This document shows positions 7,347-15,209 of a stretch of DNA of 17,153 nucleotides, piece by piece. Location: contig QHWF01000162.1 in the NCBI GenBank assembly GCA_003222455.1, forward strand, positions 1 through 17,153. The letters run 5' to 3'. The translations under genes were made by a program, and so were the position numbers. The notes beneath the pieces were generated by a model, which saw only the letters and a program-made list of their open reading frames with translations, did not search any database and had not been told where the DNA came from. Origin of the DNA: Acidobacteriota bacterium (GTDB lineage Bacteria > Acidobacteriota > Vicinamibacteria > Vicinamibacterales > CAVVIG01). Each line of letters begins with the position of its first letter. Within the stretch, counting starts at the first letter, position 1.

Positions 7347-9011
7347 ATGAAGACGGCGGCCGAAACCGACAAACAGCGTTGGGAGCGCGAAACGCTGGCG
7401 CCGGCGCTCGCGAAGTTGCCCGATCGCTCCCAGCCTTTCACCACGATCTCGGGACGTCCGATCGAACGGCTTTACACGGCGGACGATCTCGACGGTATCG
7501 ACGCAAGCCGCGACATCGCGCAACCCGGTGAGTTCCCGTACACGCGTGGCATCCATCCGACCGGTTACCGCGGCAAGCTGTGGACGATGCGCCAGTTTGC
7601 CGGCTTCGGCACGCCGGAAGAAACCAACGAGCGCTACAAGACGCTGCTGCGCGCCGGCGGAACCGGCTTGAGCGTGGCGTTCGATCTGCCGACCCTCATG
7701 GGCCGTGACCCCGATCACGAGTTGTCGCTGGGCGAGGTCGGCAAGTGCGGCGTCAACGTGACGTCGCTCGCCGACATGGAAACGCTCTTCGACGACATCC
7801 GGCTCAGCGAGGTCACGACGTCGATGACCATCAACTCGCCGGCGGCGATGATTTTCGCGATGTATCTGGTGGTCGCCGAAAAGCAGCGCGCCGACTGGAA
7901 GCAGTTGTCCGGCACGATCCAGAACGACATCCTCAAGGAATTCATCGCACAGAAGGAATATATCTTTCCGCCGCGCCCCTCGATGCGGATCATCACCGAC
8001 ATCTTCGCGTTCTGCTCACGAGAGGTTCCGCGGTGGAACACGATATCCGTCAGCGGCTACCACATCCGCGAGGCTGGCGCGACGGCCGCGCAGGAGCTGG
8101 CGTTCACGCTGCGTGACGGCCTCGAGTACGTGCGGTGGGGCGTCGATGCCGGTCTCGACGTGGACGACTTCGTCCCGCGGATGTCGTTTTTCTTCAACGC
8201 GCACAGCGACTTCTTCGAGGAAATCGCGAAATACCGCGCCGCGCGAAAGCTCTGGGCCGAGGCCATGCGCGATCGGTTCGGGGCGAAGAGCGATCGCTCG
8301 TGGAAGCTGCGGTTCCACACGCAGACGGCCGGCGTCTCGCTGACCGCGCAGCAGCCGTACAACAACGTCGTGCGGACGGCGCTCCAGGCCCTGTCGGCCG
8401 TGCTCGGCGGGACCAATTCGCTCCACACGAATTCCCTGGACGAAGCGCTGGCGTTGCCCACCGCCGAGGCGGCGACGCTCGCCCTGCGGACGCAACAGGT
8501 CATCGCGCACGAAAGCGGCGTCGCCAACGTCGTCGATCCGCTCGGCGGCTCGTATTTCGTCGAGAGGCTGACGAAGGACATGGAGGACGAAGCGCTCGCG
8601 TATTTCGAGCGGATCGATCGGATGGGCGGCATGGTGGAAGCCATCGAGCGCGGCTTTCCGCAGCAGGAGATCGCCGAGAGCGCGTACCGGTTCCAGCAGG
8701 CGGTCGAACGAAAGGACAAGATCGTCGTCGGCGTCAACGGCTTCGTGCAGACCGACGAGCCGCCGATGGAAATCCTGTATATCGGCGAGACCGCTTCGGA
8801 AACGCAGCTGGCGAAGCTCGCGGACCTGAAGCGGACGCGCGACAGTGCCGCCGTGCGGCGGACGTTGGACCGCCTCGGATCCGCAGCCCGCGGCGCCGAC
8901 AATCTCATGCCGCCGATCCTCGACGCGGTCCGCGCGTACGCGACGGTCGGCGAGATGTGCGATACGTTGCGCGAGGTGTGGGGCGAATACGAGGAAGTAC
9001 CGATGATCTGA
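7347..9011 (+). CDS. icmA: B12-dependent acyl-CoA mutase large subunit, isobutyryl-CoA mutase type
   Basis: This 554-residue substrate-binding TIM-barrel subunit belongs to the methylmalonyl-CoA mutase family; the cobalamin domain is a separate gene at 9107. Family motifs are FPYTRGIHPTGYRG (63-76), WTMRQFAGFG (79-88), GTIQNDILKEF (189-199), SVSGYHIREAGA (234-245), HTQTAGVSLTAQQPYNN (324-340) and GGTNSLHTNS (354-363). Two residues indicate the substrate. The position of Tyr89 in Propionibacterium methylmalonyl-CoA mutase is Phe84 here, and the carboxylate-binding Arg207 is Gln202. Phe and Gln are the isobutyryl-CoA mutase pair, and the sequence around them (RQFAGF, YIAQKE-like) is also IcmA-like. 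The likely reaction is therefore isobutyryl-CoA to n-butyryl-CoA in valine or fatty-acid metabolism. Other branched acyl-CoAs are possible, and automatic annotation would probably say methylmalonyl-CoA mutase. No MeaB chaperone gene is nearby. Confidence 0.9.
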   Translation: MKTAAETDKQRWERETLAPALAKLPDRSQPFTTISGRPIERLYTADDLDGIDASRDIAQPGEFPYTRGIHPTGYRGKLWTMRQFAGFGTPEETNERYKTLLRAGGTGLSVAFDLPTLMGRDPDHELSLGEVGKCGVNVTSLADMETLFDDIRLSEVTTSMTINSPAAMIFAMYLVVAEKQRADWKQLSGTIQNDILKEFIAQKEYIFPPRPSMRIITDIFAFCSREVPRWNTISVSGYHIREAGATAAQELAFTLRDGLEYVRWGVDAGLDVDDFVPRMSFFFNAHSDFFEEIAKYRAARKLWAEAMRDRFGAKSDRSWKLRFHTQTAGVSLTAQQPYNNVVRTALQALSAVLGGTNSLHTNSLDEALALPTAEAATLALRTQQVIAHESGVANVVDPLGGSYFVERLTKDMEDEALAYFERIDRMGGMVEAIERGFPQQEIAESAYRFQQAVERKDKIVVGVNGFVQTDEPPMEILYIGETASETQLAKLADLKRTRDSAAVRRTLDRLGSAARGADNLMPPILDAVRAYATVGEMCDTLREVWGEYEEVPMI

Positions 9012-9016
9012 CGCGT

Positions 9017-9080
9017 GAGATTGCAGGTTGTAGATTTCAGATTTCAGACTGCAGATTTCAGATTTCCATTGCAGATTGGA
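9017..9080. repeat. Single-arm heptamer array, CAGATTT units (family E)
   Basis: Tandem 7-nt units (TAGATTT, CAGATTT, CAGACTG, CAGATTT, CAGATTT, then degenerate CCATTG and CAGATTG) start 6 nt after the mutase stop codon and occupy most of the 95-bp gap before the small-subunit gene. Unlike the other arrays, no clear inverted right arm is present. The two-armed relative is at 16928-17060. Confidence 0.82.
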
Positions 9081-9106
9081 TTGCTGCTACGCACTGACGC
9101 CATCTG

Positions 9107-9508
9107 ATGCGCAAGCTGAGAGTAGTGATCGCGAAGCCGGGCCTCGACGGCCACGACCGTGGCGCGAAGGTCATTGCCCGGGCGTTGCGCGATGCCGGCA
9201 TGGAAGTGATCTACACCGGGCTGCGACAGACGCCCGAACAGATTGCCTCGGCGGCCCTCCAGGAAGACGCCGATGTGATCGGCCTCTCCATCCTGTCCGG
9301 CGCCCACAACCACATCGCGCCTCGTTTGATGGACTTGCTTCGCAGCAAAGGGCTCGACGATGTGCTCGTTGTGCTCGGCGGCATTATCCCCGGCGTCGAC
9401 ATCCCGAAACTGAAAGAGATTGGCGTCAAGGGAATCTTCCTGCCGGGGACGCCGATGCAGGACATCGTCGACTTCATCAACGCGAACGCGCGAACCCGGG
9501 TCGCATGA
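9107..9508 (+). CDS. icmB: Cobalamin-binding small subunit of the acyl-CoA mutase
   Basis: This 133-residue Rossmann-like B12-binding domain carries the adenosylcobalamin cofactor for the large subunit encoded just upstream. The cobalamin-ligand motif DxHxxG is present as Asp14-Gly-His16-Asp-Arg-Gly19. The supporting S-x-L (Ser61, Leu63) and Gly91-Gly92 motifs follow at normal spacing. Length and sequence (RVVIAKPGLDGHDRGAKVIARALRDAGMEVIYTGL, too long to be chance) match stand-alone small subunits such as IcmB and archaeal McmA2. The gene is co-directional with icmA, 95 bp downstream, so co-transcription is likely. I see no ribosome-binding site before the ATG. Family and partner are firm; the substrate depends on the large subunit. 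Confidence 0.93.
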   Translation: MRKLRVVIAKPGLDGHDRGAKVIARALRDAGMEVIYTGLRQTPEQIASAALQEDADVIGLSILSGAHNHIAPRLMDLLRSKGLDDVLVVLGGIIPGVDIPKLKEIGVKGIFLPGTPMQDIVDFINANARTRVA

Positions 9509-9516
9509 GAAAACTG

Positions 9517-9601
9517 CAATTCAGAATTCAGAATTCAGAATTCAGAATGCTGAGGTCACGCCCTCGCGAATTCCAAATTCCGAATTCCGAGTTCCAAATT
9601 G
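9517..9601. repeat. Inverted heptamer array, GAATTCA / GAATTCC units (family C)
   Basis: The left arm (9517-9549) repeats AATTCAG with a 7-nt period. A unique centre of about 20 nt follows, then a right arm (9568-9601) of GAATTCC-type units. The ends are CAATTC and CAAATTG, as in the element at 2902-3013. The array starts 9 nt after the small-subunit stop. The right arm closely resembles the right arm at 2980-3013, whereas the left arms use different heptads. Confidence 0.88.
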
Positions 9602-9640
9602 CGGCTGCAGAAATGTAGCGCTGGATCCGATATTGTGAAC

Positions 9641-10591
9641 GTGCCTACGCTCCTGCTCGCCGACGAGAACGTGACCATCCAGCGCGTCATGCACCTGATC
9701 TTCGCCGATCAGAACGTCCGCGTCGTCAGCGTCGGCGACGGCGACCAGGCCATCCAACGCCTCGACGCCGCACCGCCCGATATCGTGCTGGCCGACGCCG
9801 GGATGCCGGGCAGAAACGGGTACGACGTTGCCCGCTACGTCAAGCAATCGCCGCGGCTGGCGCACATTCCCGTGGTCCTGTTGACCGGCGCGTTCGAGCC
9901 GGTGGATCAGGTCCGGGCCACTGAGGCGGGCTGCGACGGCATCCTCGCGAAGCCCTTTGCGCCGCAGCTTGTCATCAACCGCGTTCAGCAATTGCTTGCC
10001 GGGCGGCCACGCGCGTCCGCAGCGCTTGACGATACAGCCGCCGAGCGAGCCGATGCGAGGTCACCGGCTTTGCCGCCTTCGCTGCGGGACACGGCGCCCG
10101 CCGTCGAGATCGAAGCCAAGGCGGACGAGCTCGACGAATACTTCGATCGGCTCGGGAAAGCGTTCGCTGAGCGTTTGAGCGCTGCGGCTCACACTGCGGT
10201 GCAATCGGTCGCGCCACCGGATGCTTCGGATCAGGGAACCACCGCCTGGCCTGCTGCCCCTCCCGCTTCTCAGTCGTCCCCACCGGCGTTCGAGAGTGCG
10301 CCATCGTCTGAAACAGCGGTGGCCGCGCAGACGACCGAACGCCCGACGCCCTCGCCGCTCGCCGAAGCGTTCGCCGCCCTGTTCGCGGCCGAGCACGGCA
10401 CACCGCCGATTGATGCCACCCCGGCCGCCCAGGGGCCGGCGATCGACGATATCGTCGAGCAGGTGAGCCGCCGCGTCCTCGCGCAGCTGCACGAACGCGT
10501 CGTGCGCGAGACGGTTGCCGATCTCGTGTCCGACATCGCCGAGCGGCTGGTCCGCGAGGAGATCGAGCGAATCAAGGCGTCCATCAAATAG
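9641..10591 (+). CDS. Orphan response regulator with Pro/Ala-rich linker and helical C-terminal tail
   Basis: The protein has 316 residues from the GTG at 9641. Residues 1-120 are a complete receiver domain: acidic pair Asp8/Glu9, phospho-acceptor Asp52 (VLADAGMPG), Thr82 (LLTGAF) and Lys104 (LAKPF). Residues about 125-260 are low-complexity Ala/Pro/Ser/Thr sequence, probably disordered. The last 50 residues (IDDIVEQVSRRVLAQLHERVV...) are amphipathic and charged, probably a helical interaction tail; no DNA-binding or enzymatic output domain is visible. An upstream ATG at 9599 lies in the repeat edge and is unlikely. No histidine kinase is adjacent. The architecture suggests protein-protein output, as in motility or polarity regulators, but that is inference. 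Confidence 0.82.
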   Translation: MPTLLLADENVTIQRVMHLIFADQNVRVVSVGDGDQAIQRLDAAPPDIVLADAGMPGRNGYDVARYVKQSPRLAHIPVVLLTGAFEPVDQVRATEAGCDGILAKPFAPQLVINRVQQLLAGRPRASAALDDTAAERADARSPALPPSLRDTAPAVEIEAKADELDEYFDRLGKAFAERLSAAAHTAVQSVAPPDASDQGTTAWPAAPPASQSSPPAFESAPSSETAVAAQTTERPTPSPLAEAFAALFAAEHGTPPIDATPAAQGPAIDDIVEQVSRRVLAQLHERVVRETVADLVSDIAERLVREEIERIKASIK

Positions 10592-10651
10592 CGGCACATC
10601 CGGATCAGCCTCGCCTGAAGCGGACGCCGGCTCGCCAACCGAGCGGCTTTC

Positions 10652-10661
10652 TGTATACGAT
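10652..10661 (+). promoter_or_regulatory. Candidate -10 region before valS
   Basis: TGTATACGAT contains the -10-like hexamers TATACG (10654-10659) and TACGAT (10656-10661), ending 6-8 nt before the valS ATG. No convincing -35 is seen at 16-18 bp. The position close to the start codon resembles that before icmA and the leftward glutamate dehydrogenase gene. Confidence 0.3.
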
Positions 10662-10667
10662 CGCGGG

Positions 10668-13259
10668 ATGCGACTGCCGGAGAAGCCCGCTCTCGAAGGG
10701 CTCGAACAGAAGTGGATCGAGCGATGGGAACTATCCGGCGTGTTCCGGTTCGATCGCACGCGCCCGCGGACCCAGGTCTACAGCATCGACACGCCGCCGC
10801 CGACCGTGAGCGGATCGCTCCACGTCGGGCACGTGTTCTCGTTCACGCACACGGACCTCATCGCGCGGTTTCAGCGGATGCGCGGCAAGGCGGTGTTCTA
10901 TCCCATGGGCTGGGACGACAACGGCCTGCCCACCGAGCGTCGGGTGCAGAACTACTACGGTGTCCGCTGCGATCCCTCGTTGCCGTACGATGCGTCGTTC
11001 ACACCGCCGGCGCAGCCGGCAAAATCGCCGATATCCGTCTCGCGCCCGAACTTCATCGAGCTGTGCGCCCGGCTGACCGCTGAGGACGAGAAAGTCTTCG
11101 AGCATCTCTGGAAGTATCTCGGCCTCTCGGTCGACTGGTCGATGACGTACGCCACGATCGGCAAGCGCGCGCAACGCGTTTCACAGCTCGCATTTCTTCG
11201 ACTCCTGGCCCGCGGCCACGCCTATCAGGCCGAAGCGCCCACGCTCTGGGATATCGATTTCAAGACGGCAGTGGCGCAGGCCGAGCTCGAGGATCGCGAG
11301 ATGCCTGGCGCGTTTCACCGGATCAGGTTCGCGCTGGCGGACGCCGGCGGCGTGCGGGGCTTCAGTCGTCCGTTCGTGGAGATCGACACCACGCGCCCCG
11401 AGCTGATTCCCGCGTGCGTCGCCCTGGTGGCTCATCCCGACGACGAGCGATACCAGCCGCTGTTCGGGGCTGAGGTGGTCACGCCTCTGTTCGGCGTCCG
11501 TGTGCCGGTGCGCGCGCATGCGCTGGCCGATCCCGAGAAGGGAAGCGGCATCGCGATGATCTGCACGTTCGGCGATATCACCGACGTGACCTGGTGGCGC
11601 GAGCTCGCCCTCCCCGTGCGCGCCGTCATTCACGTGGACGGTACGCTGCGCGATGTCACCTGGGGGGTTTCGGGCTGGGAATCGACGGATGCGGACCGTG
11701 CGCAACGGCATTACGGCGAGATCGTGCGATTGCCGGCGGCGAAAGCGCGCGCCAGGGTGGTGGAGCAGCTTCGCGCGTCGGGCGACCTCATTGGCGACCC
11801 GCGACCGATTACCCACGCGGTGAAGTTCTACGAAAAAGGCGATCGGCCGCTGGAGATCGTGACCAGCCGGCAGTGGTTCATCAAGACGATCGAGTTCCGC
11901 GACGCGCTGATCGAGCGCGGGCGCGAATTGAAGTGGCATCCTCCGTATATGCAGACGCGCTACGAGAACTGGGTGAACGGCCTCAACGGCGACTGGTGCA
12001 TCAGCCGCCAGCGGTTTTTCGGCGTGCCGTTTCCTGTGTGGTATCCGATCAGCGATCTCGGCCGCGTCGAGTACGACAAGCCGATTGCCGCCGCCGTCGA
12101 TCACTTGCCCGTGGATCCATCCACCGAGGTGCCGCCCCACTGTCGGCCGGATCAGCGTGGCGCCCCGGGCGGGTTCGTCGGCGACCCGGACGTCATGGAC
12201 ACCTGGGCCACCTCGTCGCTTTCACCGCAGATCATCACCGGGTGGGAAGAGGATGCGGATCTCCTCTCGCGGACGTTTCCGCTGGATCTGCGCCCGCAGG
12301 CACACGACATCATCAGGACCTGGCTGTTCGATACCGTGCTGCGTACGCACCTGGAGCACAACTCGCTGCCCTGGTCGAACGCGGCCATCTCCGGATTTGT
12401 GCTCGATCCCGACCGCAAGAAGATGTCGAAGTCGAGAGGGAACGTGGTGACGCCGCTCAGGCTGCTCGAGCAGCACGGGTCGGATGGCGTGCGGTACTGG
12501 GCGGCAAGCGGACGGCCGGGCGCCGATACGGCGTTCGACACGAACCAGATGCGGGTGGGCCGCAAGCTCGCGATCAAAATCCTGAACGCGTCGAAGTTCG
12601 CGCTGTCCGCCTCGGAGCCGCAGGGCGCCATCAGCGCGCCGGTGGATCGCGCGATGATCCGGAGTCTCGCGGCTCTTGTCGCCGAAGCGACCGACGCGTT
12701 CGAGGGATACGATTACGCGCGTGTTCTGCAACGCGCCGAGACGTTCTTCTGGCGTTTCTGCGACGACTACCTCGAACTGGTGAAGGGCCGGCGATACGGC
12801 GAGCAGGGCCCGGAGGGCGCCGGGTCGGCGAATGGCGCGCTGCTGGCGGCGCTCTCCGTGCTGCTGCGCCTGTTCGCGCCGTTTCTGCCGTTCGTCACCG
12901 AGGAAGTCTGGTCGTGGTGGCGGGAGGGATCCGTTCACAAGGCCTCGTGGCCCACGCCGGACGAATTGCTGTCGGGCATCGCCGACCATTCGGACAAGGT
13001 CCGGGCAGGCGACGAGCGCGCCTATCAATTGGCGATCGACATACTGTTCGAGGTGCGGAAGCAGCGATCCGAAGCGAAACAGCCGTTCAAGGTGCCAATC
13101 ACCAGGGTTGCGGTCAACGTGCCGGCCGATAGCGTGCAGGTGATGTCCATCGTGGAGGCCGATCTGCGCGCGGCGCTGCGCGTCCAGGCGTTCGACGTGC
13201 GCATCGGTGACGGTCGCGAGGTGCTCGTGGAGGGATACGAGACGGTTCCGCAGACATGA
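10668..13259 (+). CDS. valS: Valine--tRNA ligase, archaeal-like (type 2) form
   Basis: This 863-residue class I aminoacyl-tRNA synthetase charges tRNA-Val. The ATP-binding HIGH motif is HVGH at residues 52-55 within PPPTVSGSLHVGH, and KMSKS is at 585-589. WDDNGLPTERRVQ follows the HIGH region; common bacterial ValS has a PGTDHAGIA-type sequence there, so this is the archaeal-like subfamily also found in some Actinobacteria. The editing domain is present (DTTRPELIPACVALVAHPDD, with DITDVTWWRE further on). An anticodon-binding helical domain follows KMSKS. There is no long C-terminal coiled coil like that of common bacterial ValS. I chose the ATG at 10668 because the protein then begins directly at the conserved MRLPEKP-ALEGLEQKW; the frame is open further upstream. 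Confidence 0.96.
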   Translation: MRLPEKPALEGLEQKWIERWELSGVFRFDRTRPRTQVYSIDTPPPTVSGSLHVGHVFSFTHTDLIARFQRMRGKAVFYPMGWDDNGLPTERRVQNYYGVRCDPSLPYDASFTPPAQPAKSPISVSRPNFIELCARLTAEDEKVFEHLWKYLGLSVDWSMTYATIGKRAQRVSQLAFLRLLARGHAYQAEAPTLWDIDFKTAVAQAELEDREMPGAFHRIRFALADAGGVRGFSRPFVEIDTTRPELIPACVALVAHPDDERYQPLFGAEVVTPLFGVRVPVRAHALADPEKGSGIAMICTFGDITDVTWWRELALPVRAVIHVDGTLRDVTWGVSGWESTDADRAQRHYGEIVRLPAAKARARVVEQLRASGDLIGDPRPITHAVKFYEKGDRPLEIVTSRQWFIKTIEFRDALIERGRELKWHPPYMQTRYENWVNGLNGDWCISRQRFFGVPFPVWYPISDLGRVEYDKPIAAAVDHLPVDPSTEVPPHCRPDQRGAPGGFVGDPDVMDTWATSSLSPQIITGWEEDADLLSRTFPLDLRPQAHDIIRTWLFDTVLRTHLEHNSLPWSNAAISGFVLDPDRKKMSKSRGNVVTPLRLLEQHGSDGVRYWAASGRPGADTAFDTNQMRVGRKLAIKILNASKFALSASEPQGAISAPVDRAMIRSLAALVAEATDAFEGYDYARVLQRAETFFWRFCDDYLELVKGRRYGEQGPEGAGSANGALLAALSVLLRLFAPFLPFVTEEVWSWWREGSVHKASWPTPDELLSGIADHSDKVRAGDERAYQLAIDILFEVRKQRSEAKQPFKVPITRVAVNVPADSVQVMSIVEADLRAALRVQAFDVRIGDGREVLVEGYETVPQT

Positions 13260-13322
13260 GAGGGTGAGAACGAATCGAAAATCGATCCGTCGTGAGCCGC
13301 AGCACGCAACGAACAGGGTGAA

Positions 13323-13351
13323 TTGACACGCGACTGATGGTGTCGCAGGAT
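13323..13351 (+). promoter_or_regulatory. Candidate sigma-70 promoter for nadC-birA
   Basis: A perfect TTGACA (13323-13328) is followed by a 17-bp spacer and CAGGAT (13346-13351), which keeps the important second A and final T. The predicted transcription start near 13358 is about 10 nt before the nadC ATG at 13368. A weak AGGA lies next to the start codon. The promoter sits in the 108-bp valS-nadC gap, which carries no repeat array. Confidence 0.4.
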
Positions 13352-13367
13352 CGGAACACGGCAGGAC

Positions 13368-14228
13368 ATGGCCTCCCATCTGGTTCGTCTGGAGCCGCTG
13401 GCTCGCGAGCTGTACCGCGAGACGGTTCGTCGCGCGCTCAATGAGGACGTGCGCGACGGCGACATCACGACTGATGCCACGGTACCGCCCGCCCAGCAGG
13501 CGCGCGGCGTGTTCGTGGTGAAGAGCGACTGCGTGATCGCAGGTCTGGACGTCGCATTCGAGGCGTTTCGTCAGCTCGATCCGCACGTGCGCGTCGCTCC
13601 CCTCCGCCACGATGGCGATGCCTGTCGCGCGGGCGAGGAAATCGGCGACCTTGTCGGCTCGGCGCGGGCGCTGCTCATCGGCGAACGCACCGCGCTCAAC
13701 TTTCTGCAGCGGCTCTCCGGCATCGCCACGCGCGCGCGGCGGTTCGTGGATGCGAGCGGCGGACGCATCACGATTCTGGACACGCGCAAGACCACTCCCA
13801 CGCTGCGGGTGCTCGAAAAGTACGCCGTTCGCGCGGGCGGCGGCACGAACCATCGCGCCGGTCTCTTCGACGCCGTGCTCATCAAAGAAAACCACATTCA
13901 CCTGGCCGGCGGGGTCCGGCAGGCCGTCGAGCGCTGCCGCGCCCATAGTCCGGGGGTGCCGATCGAAGTCGAGGCCGAGACCCTGGGGGAATTCGAAGAG
14001 GCCCTCGCGGCCGACGTCGACGTGATCCTCCTCGACAACATGTCGACGACGGACATTCGCCGTGCGGTCGCGCGCACCCGAGGGCGGACGAAAATCGAGA
14101 TTTCAGGCAGCGTCACGCTCGAACGGCTGCCCGAGCTCGCGGCGACCGGCGCCGATTTCGTTTCCATCGGCGCGCTCACGCATTCCGCACCGGCTGTCGA
14201 CATCAGCTTTGAGATCGAGCCGCTCTGA
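13368..14228 (+). CDS. nadC: Nicotinate-nucleotide pyrophosphorylase (quinolinate phosphoribosyltransferase)
   Basis: The enzyme converts quinolinate and PRPP into nicotinate mononucleotide, CO2 and pyrophosphate in de novo NAD synthesis. At 286 residues it has normal length. Family motifs are visible in order: EDVRDGDITTD near 26-36, ERTALNFLQRLSGIAT near 105-120, DTRKTTPTLRVLEKYAV, GGGTNHRAGLFDAVLIKENH, EVEAETLGEFEEAL, VILLDNMS, EISGSVTLE, and a C-terminal VSIGALTHSAP phosphate-binding segment. All expected basic and acidic active-site residues seem intact. No nadA or nadB is in the window. The following birA frame appears to overlap the last bases. Confidence 0.97.
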   Translation: MASHLVRLEPLARELYRETVRRALNEDVRDGDITTDATVPPAQQARGVFVVKSDCVIAGLDVAFEAFRQLDPHVRVAPLRHDGDACRAGEEIGDLVGSARALLIGERTALNFLQRLSGIATRARRFVDASGGRITILDTRKTTPTLRVLEKYAVRAGGGTNHRAGLFDAVLIKENHIHLAGGVRQAVERCRAHSPGVPIEVEAETLGEFEEALAADVDVILLDNMSTTDIRRAVARTRGRTKIEISGSVTLERLPELAATGADFVSIGALTHSAPAVDISFEIEPL

Positions 14229-15108
14229 CGACACCGCGGGCCATGCTGGCGGGGGCCCATACCGGCACGCGCTCGAACAGGCGCGAGGCCGGCTCGGGCG
14301 CCTTGCGTCGGTCGTTGTGTTCTATCCCACCATCCAATCGACCAACGATGCCGCAGCGTCTCTTGCGGCGGATCCACAGGCCACCGGGCGAGCCCCCGTC
14401 CCTGTTGCAGCCGGCAGTCAGCCTGTTCCGTTCGTCCATCCCGAGGGAGCCGTCATCGTCGCTGACGAACAAACCGCAGGACGTGGACGCCGCGGCCACG
14501 GCTGGTTTTCGCCACGGGGCAGCGGCCTGTACGTGTCGGTGGTTCTGACGCCGGGTCGTGCGGTGTCCGATCCGCGACGAGCGATACGATTGCTGACGCT
14601 GGCGGCCGGTGTCGCGCTGGCGGAAGCGATTGAAGAGGCGACCGGCCTGACGATCGATCTCAAATGGCCGAACGATCTCTATGTCGGCCGCAAGAAACTC
14701 GGCGGCATTCTGGCAGAAGCGGTCACCAATGCATCGACCATGGCGCCGGTCGTCGTCGGTTACGGGATCAACGTGCTCGCCGTTCGATTGCCCCCGGAGT
14801 TGGTGGACCGCGCGACGTCGCTCGAAAGCGAGCTCGGCCGCGTCGTCGACCGCGATCGGCTGTTCATCGAGACGTTGGCGGCGCTCGGACGCCGGTACGA
14901 TGATCTGCTTGGCGGAAAATTCGATGGTATTCTCGACGCCTGGCGACGATACGCGCCATCCGCCTGCGGCGCGCGTGTGAAATGGATTGATGCATCGGGC
15001 GAACAATCGGGGATGACGGAGGGGATCGACGGCGACGGGGCGCTGCTCGTCGAGACCGGTGAGCGCACGCATCGAATCGTCGGGGGCGAGCTGACGTGGG
15101 AGATATGA
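14209..15108 (+). CDS. birA: Biotin--[acetyl-CoA-carboxylase] ligase (no HTH domain)
   Basis: The protein activates biotin as biotinyl-AMP and transfers it to carboxyl-carrier proteins. Conserved signatures are STNDAA, ADEQTAGRGRRGHGW (biotinyl-AMP loop), GLYVSVVL, LKWPNDLYVGRKKLGGILAE and GYGINV. There is no N-terminal helix-turn-helix, so it is not expected to repress biotin genes. The start is unclear. Homology-like sequence begins around ALEQARGRLG (about 14268), but no ATG or GTG lies in frame just before it. I use TTG at 14209, overlapping nadC by 20 nt, without a ribosome site. Alternatively, an ATG at 14243 would read straight into this frame as MLAGGPYRHALEQ if the G run at 14251-14255 had one more G. 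An extra loop of about 20 residues (near APVPVAAGSQPVPFV) precedes the GRGRRG region. Function is firm; the N-terminus is not. Confidence 0.9.
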   Translation: MRSSRSDDTAGHAGGGPYRHALEQARGRLGRLASVVVFYPTIQSTNDAAASLAADPQATGRAPVPVAAGSQPVPFVHPEGAVIVADEQTAGRGRRGHGWFSPRGSGLYVSVVLTPGRAVSDPRRAIRLLTLAAGVALAEAIEEATGLTIDLKWPNDLYVGRKKLGGILAEAVTNASTMAPVVVGYGINVLAVRLPPELVDRATSLESELGRVVDRDRLFIETLAALGRRYDDLLGGKFDGILDAWRRYAPSACGARVKWIDASGEQSGMTEGIDGDGALLVETGERTHRIVGGELTWEI

Positions 15109-15109
15109 T

Positions 15110-15203
<94 letters not shown>

Positions 15204-15209
15204 CAAGAG

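Noticed and set aside
7347..9011. Plain methylmalonyl-CoA mutase call
   Set aside because: The carboxylate-binding Arg is replaced by Gln and the active-site Tyr by Phe, which fits isobutyryl-CoA mutase better.
13274..13286. Small ATCGA/TCGAT hairpin after valS
   Set aside because: A 5-bp stem with a 3-nt loop and no T run is too weak to call a terminator.
12222..13946. 574-codon minus-strand frame over valS and nadC
   Set aside because: It crosses two well-identified plus-strand genes and the gap between them, and its composition is that of a codon-position shadow.
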